DNA from: Pseudopithomyces maydicus
Taxonomy: Eukaryota > Ascomycota > Dothideomycetes > Pleosporales > Didymosphaeriaceae
Reading direction: 5' to 3'
Length of the DNA stretch: 64,000 bases
NCBI GenBank assembly: GCA_026873275.1
Contig: JANTUC010000004.1
Coordinates: 124,001 to 188,000 of the forward strand
Shown here: positions 56,050 to 64,000 of the stretch, in pieces
How the letters are laid out: every line of letters starts with the position of its first letter
Numbering within the stretch: the stretch's first letter is position 1
Position numbers and translations under genes: made by a program
The notes under the pieces: generated by a model
What the model was told of the DNA's origin: nothing
The model's input: only the letters and a program-made list of their open reading frames with translations
Databases searched by the model: none

Positions 56050-58383
56050 ATGTGGTCAGCTTGGGGACATATGTCTCTACCCTGGTCTTCCTCTACCTGG
56101 ATGAACACTCTTGTGCTTTGTATTCTTTTGACCCTGCCCTGGAGCATAGCCAGCTACGTCATCGCGTTCGCGAAACAGTCCATGGTCAGTGAAGGGTTTT
56201 GGAGCCCACGGGGAGCGGAGGGGAATCAGAAAAACCATCGACGGTCGAGCAGTGTTATGTCTGGCCATGCTGGATTTGATGCATCAACAGCATGCTTCAC
56301 TTGCACTATGCCGAACCCTGTCCGCTTTTCCGCAGGTGAATCTAGTAAATCCCCGCCAGAAGAGATTTCGAGAAGTCTCCCAACTAGTCCTTCGGCGCTC
56401 TCTGCGGGTAGCGAAGTTGAACCCGCCAGGCGCGGAGCCCCGTTACGATCAATTTTAAAGCACGCACACAAGCTGCGCAAACCGGCCACGCGCCCTTTCG
56501 TTCAAGTTGCGGGCCCAGAGTCAACATTCGTCCACAAGACCCCAGTTCTCTCACCCTCAACTGCTTTTGCTACTCACCCTGGGTTATCCTCATCTAAATT
56601 CCATCAACCTAGCTCCTCCTCTCGCAAACTGTTCAAGTCATTCCCTAAAGTAAAGAAATCACTATCGAGCCCAAGTAAAGGTGGAAGAGTTACTCAACTT
56701 CAGCCCAGTGTCACATTCCAACCGACCACAAAACCAGCCGTTGCACCACAAGAACCTCAAGGATTTCAAAATTATTCCAACACGGAATCACTAGAGATTG
56801 ATCCAACACTATTAGTACCGCACGACAGTATATCCTACACATCGGATATCGAATTTGTGGAGACTCCAATACACTCTGCGGATGACCCCACGCCAAACAG
56901 TCTCGAAGAGTGGCTTGTGAGCAAACAAATACAATACGATCGACAGCTTGCCGAGCGCCTTCAAGCCATGGATGATGGGAAATGGGACCTTGAATATGAA
57001 GAAGCCAGTCCGGGAATTCCTAACCATGAGGAAATGCGCAAACGGCGTTTTAAGGATCAAGATGGTCACAACGGCGATGCTTCTCAATTCAGGAAGGCTG
57101 ATGCTGTCTTACCACACCCCTCGAAAGATTACCGTGCTACATCAAACGACCTAGAAAGATTGTTTAGTAAGCCTGATAGATCGAAAGGTGTCACTATGCC
57201 TTCCCCTTCAAAGGACTATCGCGCTACACCAGAAGACCTAGAAAGGTTATTCGAATCCGAGTCATTTACTCGTGGGACCATGTCCAGCAAACGGCATGAC
57301 AGTTTTCTACGGAGCCCGCAACAAAGTCAGGACAAGGAGGGAATCATCAAAAACCGAGAACGTCATAAGCGCCTTGCTATACATGGTGTGGACCATCTTC
57401 TTCCTCGAACTTCGCCCAATGCTGGGGAGCCCATGAATAATATCCCCCGTGAACCTCGAGGTCCACCGCTTCCAGGGTATGCAAACGCACGATACGGTTC
57501 CACCAAACCGACAGGATTGAGGTTTGGCCCGAGTGTGAATCTCCTAAGATCAATGTTTGTTGGATCGGGAAGTCGGGAAGATCCGATTGATCTTAGCACA
57601 GATGAAAACGAAGATGTCGAGATGTTTTACGATTCCATAAATGAGCAAGGCCTACCGATCGCCAGACACGATTGTGCTGTCTGTGGTGAATCAACTCCCA
57701 TGGCAGACATGCCCTCCCTCATCAACTGCGCACACAAATCTCAGATCTGCGCCGCATGTTTTGCTCTTTGGATTGAATCCGAGTTGACTGGAAAAGGGTG
57801 GAAAAATATTACTTGTCCGCACGCAAACTGCCCTGTACTTCTTTTGCACCAAGAAGTTCAACTGTACGCGACGCCGGAGACCTTCGCGCGGTATGACTCG
57901 TTAGCCGTGCGAGAAGCACTGGATGGAGTGCCGAAATTCAGGTGGTGTCTAAACCCTGCCTGCCAGTCTGGACAAGAGCATGAAGACGGATATATCTTCA
58001 CATGTACCGAGTGTGGTCACAAAAGCTGTGTTGTTCACAATATCCCCTGGCATGAAGGAGAAACATGTGACGAGTATGACTATAGGGCTAGTGGTGCGAA
58101 GGAGAGGGAACAAAAAGCTCAAGAGGAGGCGAGCGTCGCGACAATCAACCGGTTGAGCAAGAAATGCCCTGGCCCGAACTGCGCTTTCAACATACAGAAA
58201 AACGAGGGTTGCGACCATATGACCTGTAAGGACCATCCCCTTTGTCTTGAAGAGCAATTCTAACGTCAGTGAGCAGGTTCGCGTTGCCGGTACGAATTCT
58301 GCTGGGAGTGTCTTGCTGACTACAACAAGATACGAAGCAGGGGTAACTCGGCGCACGAGTCGGACTGCAAGTACCACAAGTGA
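56050..58383 (+). CDS. RBR (RING-IBR-Rcat) E3 ubiquitin ligase
   Basis: 760 aa. Exons 56050-58225 and 58277-58383 (51 bp intron, GTAAGG/CAG). The second exon completes the last zinc-binding module (TCSRCRYEFCWECLADYNKI), ending in CKYHK. RING1 begins at Cys542 (CAVCGES) with CAHKSQICAACF. The IBR covers CLNPACQSG to CTECGHKSC. Rcat contains GCDHMTC, with Cys721 the expected ubiquitin-thioester cysteine. RBR ligases work by a RING/HECT hybrid mechanism. The first 530 residues are mostly disordered, with two copies of SKDYRATxxDLERLF (encoded about 57118-57162 and 57202-57249). A hydrophobic stretch follows the chosen start (MNTLVLCILLTLPWS), so the true start may be downstream; later ATGs are in frame. 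Confidence 0.88.
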
Positions 58384-59005
58384 TTCGGTGACCAAACCCT
58401 TTCACGTATGGGTGTGGTCATGGGTTGGGCGGGCGTATGGGGGCTTCTGACGCCTGACCAAAGGCGTACTAGACTCCGATGCTTCTCCAGCGGCTGTGAT
58501 TGGCGTCGCACGAGTGCATTCTCCATTTCGGAAACTAGTCCTTTTTTGATCGGAATCTTTCCCAGGCGATTGTATGTGAATGTACATATCTGATGGATGG
58601 AGGGCCTCGGGGGGCTGTGATGCGCCAAATGACAATGATATAAAAGCCAATCCTCTGCTCGCCGGCCGGAAAGAACCAAAAAGCTCCTCCTCCCCTGACA
58701 TAGCCATCGATTTTGAGTTCAAGCGTCATTGTGCATACCCCGCGCTGATTGGCCCGTCGCCACATCAATCTCGGAACTCATAAATTTTAGCCATGTATAC
58801 AAACACCACCCACGGCCCCTGCATCCCAGCAATTGTGCACACAAAGTCGCTGCTCAGCGCCCACGGCCATGCGTTGAAGTCTCTTTCTAGCTGTTCTTGT
58901 ACTTGCGACCATTGTTTTCGCTTCTCACCTTCGACCGTCCTTACTTTGTCCCGCGCCACCGAGTGCACCTGCAGCACCCCTGACGCCTGCGATTCCGACG
59001 CCGAC
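58384..59005. other. Intergenic region, ERG4 promoter
   Basis: 622 bp between two plus-strand genes. The last 200 bp are open in the ERG4 frame back to 58793, so a longer N-terminus cannot be excluded. Confidence 0.4.
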
Positions 59006-60851
59006 ATGACTGAACGCATGACGCGCAGCAAAACGGGGAAGACGCCCAGGTATGTATTCTTTGTAAACACATGTATGAGTGTTTTAGTGGCTAACGCGTT
59101 TTTCCTCTTCTAGCAAACCGTCGAACCCAGGCTTTGTTGAGACACCTGGTCGCAAGAAGTACACGCGCAAGTCGATTATCCCGAATGTCGACGGCGGATA
59201 CGAGTCTACGCCAGAGCCCACCGTCTCGAAACTTTCTTTTGGTATGAATGGTGATGCTATGGCGAACGGTAATGGACACGCGACGGGCATCGATGCGAAG
59301 ACGAATGGGCTACACGACCGCAGCAACGGGAATGGGTATGCGAATGGCCATGCGAACGGGCACGCAAACGGCTATACTAATGGCCATGCCAATGGTCACG
59401 CAAATGGACACGCCAATGGCCACGCTGAAAAGGAGGCTACAGCACCAACTGCACAGGAGGAATGGGGCAAATGGGATACATCCGGCGAGACCGAGTTTGG
59501 TGGCAGTCTCGGCATGACCGCCATGATGATCGGTTTCCCCGCGCTCATGTACTACATGTGGATTGGTGCCTTCTTCTACAACGGCAAGTTCCCAGCGCCT
59601 GCGGATGGCGAGACCTGGGGGCAGTGGGGCCAGTACATGTGGAACTTGGTCAAGACAGAAGCGTACCCCAACGCACGCGCGTGGAAGATCTACTGGGTAT
59701 TCGGCATGGTCCAGATGGCTTTCTACATGCTTCTCCCTGGTGTTTATCGCAAGGGCAAGCCGCTTCCTAACTTGGGAGGCAAGCAGCTGGACTACTACTG
59801 CTCTGGCATGTGGTCTTTCTACACCAGTGTTGTCATTGCTTTGGCTCTGCATTTCACCGGTGTGTTCAAGTTGTACACTCTCGTTGATGAGTTTGGACAC
59901 ATCATGAGCGTGGCCATTATCTCTGGATTCTTGTGCTCCATTTTCTGCTATATCCAGGCCCTTGTGCGTGGTAAGACTATTCGCATGACTGGATATCCCA
60001 TCTATGACTTCTTCCTCGGCGTGGAGCTCAACCCCCGTCTTTTTGGTATCCTGGATTTCAAGATGTTCTTGGAGGTCCGCATCCCGTGGTACATCCTCTT
60101 TTTCCTTTCGTTGGGAACCTGCTTGAAGCAATACGAGGAGCTGAACACAGTCTCTTATGAGGCTGCTTTCCTCCTCATTGCACACTACCTCTATGCTGGT
60201 GCTTGCTCCAAGGGTGAGCACTTGATCATTACAAGCTGGTAAGTTGCCCCGTCCTTCTACATCAATATCAAAATCTAACCCGTATGCAGGGACATGTACT
60301 ACGAAAAGCTCGGCTTCATGCTGATCTTCTGGAACATGGCGGGTGTGCCCCTGTCATACTGCCACTGCACACTCTACATCGCTCTCCACGACCCCTCCGA
60401 GTACCAGCTTCCCCCCTGGGTCGTTGCCCTCATGATCGTCGCTTATCTCGGCGTCTACTACGTCTGGGACACCACCAACTCGCAGAAGAACCAGTTCCGC
60501 CAGGAAGAACGCGGCATCGTCGAGGAGCGCACCACCTTCCCCTACTTCAAGTACGGCAAGATCCACAACCCCAAGACCATCCCCACCAAGAAGGGAAACA
60601 GCATCTTGTGCGATGGATGGTATGGAAAGGCCAGGAAGATCCACTACACCTGCGATCTCTTCTTCGCTCTTTCGTGGGGTTTCATCACCGGTTTCGACAG
60701 CCCGTTCCCTTGGTTCTACTCTGTCTTCTTCGCTGGCATGATCATCCACCGCGCAAAACGCGATATCGAGAAGTGCAGGAAGACGTACGGAGAGGCGTGG
60801 ACCGAGTACGAGAAGGCCGTGCCCTATCTTTTCATCCCTGGTGTGTACTAG
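59006..60851 (+). CDS. ERG4: Delta(24(24(1)))-sterol reductase, last step of ergosterol synthesis
   Basis: 576 aa ER membrane enzyme reducing ergosta-5,7,22,24(28)-tetraenol to ergosterol with NADPH (ERG4/ERG24 family). Exons 59006-59049, 59114-60238, 60290-60851 (introns 64 and 51 bp). Family signatures: GGKQLDYYCSGMWSFYTS, GYPIYDFFLGVELNPRLFGILDFKMFLEVRIPW, WDMYYEKLGFMLIFWNMAGVPLSYCHCTLYIALHDPSEY, and the C-terminal HRAKRDIEKCRKTYGEAW. Nine or so TM helices are visible. The N-terminal 110 residues are unusual: they carry eight tandem Asn-Gly-His/Tyr-Ala units. Start 59006 chosen as the ATG nearest the conserved body. Confidence 0.95.
59331..59426 (+). repeat. Eight 12 bp tandem units coding Asn-Gly-(His/Tyr)-(Ala/Thr)
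   Basis: A 96 bp in-frame minisatellite in the N-terminus of ERG4. Units differ mainly at third codon positions (GGC/GGT/GGG/GGA, CAT/CAC), which suggests age and selection for the amino-acid pattern. The peptide is polar and histidine-rich. Confidence 0.9.
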
Positions 60852-61333
60852 ACGCGCTTGTGGTGGTTGATGTTTCTGTTCTTTGATGTTGATTGCTGGG
60901 GGCGTGGGACCGAACGGCCTGTGAAACAGAGCCTCCTATTATTCTCTGCACATTCTTGGTCGATATAGCTTTTCCTTTCGATTCGGGTTGGATGTATGAT
61001 GCGGTTGATGCTGGTGTGGACTGGGCTCGGGACATGACATAGTAATAGTAATGAGTTGAAGATACAGCATGCGCACGTATGGTTTGTTTCCTTCGAGTGT
61101 GTATATGTGGTCGGCCGATTTATCTGCCATTACGCCTCGGTGGCACCATATCGACTTGGCACTTGTGGTTTAGTCGGCAGGTGCCAACGGCCTGCGGTGA
61201 GACATCATCGGGCGTAAGTCAAGGCGCAGAAACAACCCTCCAAACCAGTCGATCATGTGAAACAATGGGTCCAGCTTGATTACTCTGCTTATGCCAACAT
61301 GTTCCATTCCACATTAGCGCATCAGCAATCCGC
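60852..61333. other. Intergenic region
   Basis: 482 bp between ERG4 and the paraoxonase-like gene, both plus strand. Nothing else recognised. Confidence 0.4.
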
Positions 61334-62680
61334 ATGCATCTCACGCGGCACGCAGCGTTCACTCCCATGTTACCACCCTCGATCCATCCGAACTTCTCTC
61401 CATCATCCCCGGCATCCCGCGAATCGCATTGGTACTTCAACAGCACGATACATGAAATCAACAATGCACTTGCTAACCCGCCCCAGTCCGCGCTAGCTCT
61501 CTCAATCCTAGGACCCTGGCTAGTCGACCGCTACCAAGCTCTCTCCACCATCGGCCTCCGCCCCCTCTCCTCCCCCACCAATACATTCCAAACCCACGAA
61601 GTAGTCTTCCAAGACCGTCTTCGAAATTGCGAAGATGTCTATTACCACGACTCCCTCCGCTATGCCATTCTCTCCTGCGATGCTGGCCGTGACAACTGGA
61701 ACACCGTAATGGGAACGTTCCGTCCTCACGAGGATCTTCCAAACGGCCAATTATGGCTATACGCCGATGCAGATTCCAGGATAGATGTGTCGAGTGTGCT
61801 TACGCCTTTCGAGCTCGTAGCCTTCCCGCATGCGGATGATTTCCATCCTCTGGGGATAGAACTCGACGTAGATGCAGAGACATTGTATGTAGTGAGCCAT
61901 GCGCAGGCTGGGTCTTGCATTGAGGTTTTTCGTGTGGATTTGAGCACTGCACGGCTTACTTATGTGGAAACGATTCGACATCCGCTGATCCATGCGCCGA
62001 ATTCGATCGTCTCGCTGGGAGACGGCAGGTTGTATGTGACGAATGACCACAAGTTTCGCGCGCGCGTTGCGCCTATGCTTGCGAAGGTAGAGACGTTCTC
62101 GGGATTCCCGGGTGGAACGGTGGTTTATATTGATACTCAGCGCCCGGAAACTGTTAAAGTTGTGGCGAGGGTGCCGTTCGCGAATGGTAGGAAGATTATA
62201 TGAAAAGCAGATGCACTGAGCTGACGTTGTGTAGGTATTGCTGCACTCAATGACACGACGCTGGCTGTAGCATCATCGTCCAAACCCGGAGTATATCTCT
62301 ACGACATGGAATCTAACCACGATCTCAAGTTTAAGCGCGTAGTTCGCACAGAAACGGCTGTCGACAACCTAAGTGTTGATTCTGCAGGCACCTTGTTACT
62401 AGCTGGTCATCCTTCAGCTCTGGAACTGATGAAAGTTAGCAAGGGGAGGCCATCTTGTAACCCGGGGAGTGAGATCCAAGCTGAGCGTGATGCCTGCGAG
62501 TGCAAAGCTCCGAGCTGGACGGCACAGTGGACGGAGAAAGAGGGATTGAAGACGCTATACAAGGGGTATGATTTCTGTACTAGCTCTACAATGGTGAGAG
62601 ATGCTGAGAGGGGGTGGGGGATGATCACTGGGTTGTATGATAGGGGTGTGATGATTTTTAGGGAGGCGAGGAAACTATAG
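61334..62680 (+). CDS. Paraoxonase/arylesterase-like beta-propeller protein
   Basis: 432 aa. Exons 61334-62186 and 62235-62680 (48 bp intron). It resembles the calcium-dependent serum paraoxonase (PON) family, six-bladed propellers that hydrolyse lactones and esters. Calcium-site elements line up with PON: CEDVYY (Glu/Asp), HAPNSIVSLGDGRLYVTNDHKF (Asn of the NxI motif, then Asn-Asp), and VDNLSVDSAGTLLLAGHPSA (the DNISVD-type Asn). The substrate-side HPLGIELDVDAETLYVVSHA matches the HGIS region. A single hydrophobic stretch near residue 50 (ALALSILGPWLVDRYQAL) could anchor it in a membrane, as the uncleaved signal does in PON1. The real start might be elsewhere upstream; 61334 is the first ATG in frame. 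Confidence 0.82.
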
Positions 62681-63436
62681 TTCATACGGAGAGAGAGAAA
62701 AAGTAGATGGTTGAAGTGGGTATATATAGAGTAGGAATATACATGACCCCAGCATAGTCATGAAATCCAAGACGTCTTTCATCGAATCGAATTGATCACT
62801 GCAAGACAAAATAAAACAAAACTTTTGTGGCCTGTTGAACGAATTTGACACACTTTTGGTCATGAAAAACTTTGCGTAATATCGTATTCATACTGTTCAC
62901 TGTGCTAACATACATTTAATTCGCTGACCCGCTTCTAAAATTCGTGGGCTTGTATGATTAAGGGTTTCGTAGACAGAAAGTGTGGGAGGAGAAGGGGTAG
63001 GGGTCGTGGAGACCGCGATGACGAGAGACGAGATATTGTTTGAAGAATCGGGTGGGTGGCTACACTGCTCCGTTCTGAGTTTAAATTTCGCTGTTACGAT
63101 GAAACAGTCAGTTAGTCGCGATCATCGAAATGGCAAGTGTAATGATGGAGTAGTGGTAGTTGCGAGAGGTGGATGTGAGGAAGGGGCGAGTGGTAGAAGG
63201 GTAGGGTAAATGTTTGTGTGTAGTATTCGTCGGGAATTGATCCCAGCAGTGATGTTAAATCACGATATTCCGTCCTACATAGAAGTGCATCTATTGAAGA
63301 GATCCATAGAAAGGCCATATATCGACCCTGACAATATGCGACCCACGCAAACCAGCAGCATGTTTAAAACAGCTCATCTCTCACAATACTAACGCATGTT
63401 AAAGCGCACCTTGGAGACACCCAATACCCCATTCCG
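62681..63436. other. Convergent 3' region
   Basis: 756 bp between the paraoxonase-like gene (+) and the folylpolyglutamate synthase gene (-). AT-rich with no recognised gene. Confidence 0.4.
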
Positions 63437-64000
63437 TCAGTTCATCGGATGCGTCTCGAGCATCTCAAGCGCCCCGCCAACGAGATGCAAACTCCCCGTA
63501 ATAAGCACCATAACCTTTGTATCTGCACCCTCTTGCTCCACCCACTCAGCAGCAGTCTGCCTAGCCGTGTTAACAGCCTCTTCAATCGTCTTCAGCACCT
63601 TCACATCAGCCGTGCTGTCGATCTCAGACCATGTCTTGGCGAGTGCTTTCTGCACGGCTAGTGAGTCGACATCTTGCTGGTTGGTGTTGATGGAGACGAG
63701 ATCGGGCTTGTAGCCTTCGCTGAAGGTCTGGTTTGTAGTGAAGATGACGTGTGTGAAGGGGGAGGTGGAACCGGAGGTGATGCCTGCTTGTAGCGCGGTG
63801 TACAGGGCTTTGGCGAGCGCGCTCGCATCTCGTGTCTGTTGGTTAAAAATGAGGATGCGCGGTACTGTCTTGGTGGGTGCCGAGGCTGCGTTGGCGGTGG
63901 CCATTTGCTCGGCGAACCATTGTCCGGTCACTTCGATGCTTTCCAGTGTGTGGCCTCCGTCTATGTGCCAGGCGACGTTCTTCTCTTTTCGGACCTCGCA
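63437..64000 (-). CDS. Folylpolyglutamate synthase, C-terminal part (5' end off window)
   Basis: The visible 187 codons are the C-terminal domain of FPGS, the ATP-dependent ligase that adds gamma-glutamates to folates in the cytosol and mitochondria. It is recognised from AWHIDGGHTLESIEVTGQWF, PRILIFNQQTRD, and VLITGSLHLVGGALEML near the end. The frame is open to the window edge, so the ATP-binding N-terminal domain lies beyond 64,000. No intron is seen in this part. Confidence 0.95.
   Translation of the reverse strand, partial: CEVRKEKNVAWHIDGGHTLESIEVTGQWFAEQMATANAASAPTKTVPRILIFNQQTRDASALAKALYTALQAGITSGSTSPFTHVIFTTNQTFSEGYKPDLVSINTNQQDVDSLAVQKALAKTWSEIDSTADVKVLKTIEEAVNTARQTAAEWVEQEGADTKVMVLITGSLHLVGGALEMLETHPMN

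Noticed and set aside
59310..60221. 303-codon minus-strand open frame
   Set aside because: Antisense to ERG4; arises from biased codons and has no domain.
1..64000. A secondary-metabolite cluster, CRISPR array, prophage or transposon
   Set aside because: No PKS, NRPS, terpene synthase, integrase, reverse transcriptase or regular spaced repeats were seen; the gene content is ordinary fungal accessory and housekeeping.

Overview
The window is nuclear DNA of a filamentous ascomycete. Most multi-exon genes carry 48-70 bp GT-AG introns, genes lie on both strands, and the gene families are fungal: a microbial-type opsin, a PTH11-like membrane protein, sedolisin, AA9 LPMO, ERG4, and a fungal RNA triphosphatase. 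Opsin plus PTH11-like gene content and the general protein style suggest Dothideomycetes, probably Pleosporales; that placement is inference from memory, not a search. No CRISPR, rRNA, tRNA, transposase or secondary-metabolite core gene was recognised.

Layout. 1-5 kb: partial ZIP zinc transporter (-), opsin (+), RPEL-repeat protein (+). 5.6-11 kb: MFS sugar transporter (-) and a DUF2264/GH154-like enzyme (+) facing away from a shared 1.4 kb region. 11.8-18.8 kb: coiled-coil protein (-), DNA polymerase kappa (+), and a secreted sedolisin (-), with a 51 bp inverted repeat between the last two. 19.8-31.2 kb: Ca2+/H+-type exchanger (-), GH35 beta-galactosidase (+), PTH11-like protein (+), 4-TM protein (-), and a fungal protein with a STAND-like N-terminal domain (+). 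32.4-39.3 kb: KHA1-type K+/H+ antiporter (+), amino-acid transporter (-), AA9 LPMO (-). 40.7-52.3 kb is housekeeping: COX10 (-), RPN2 (-), CET1-type RNA triphosphatase (-), pyruvate kinase (-), and the 76-aa mitofissin ATG44 (+). 52.6-64 kb: NBS1 (-), RBR E3 ligase (+), ERG4 (+), paraoxonase-like protein (+), partial folylpolyglutamate synthase (-).

The genes do not form one pathway. The plausible functional pair is the divergent sugar transporter and GH154-like enzyme. Secreted degradative enzymes (sedolisin, GH35, AA9) fit a plant-biomass or saprotrophic/pathogenic lifestyle.

The most important observation concerns sequence quality. Seven protein-supported reading-frame breaks occur in six genes (opsin, Pol kappa twice, STAND-like protein, KHA1, amino-acid transporter, RPN2). 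Each is repaired by adding exactly one base, nearly always inside a homopolymer. RPN2 is an essential proteasome subunit, so the simplest reading is a deletion-type consensus error in this assembly rather than a set of pseudogenes. No clearly new system was found. The better leads are listed in the findings.
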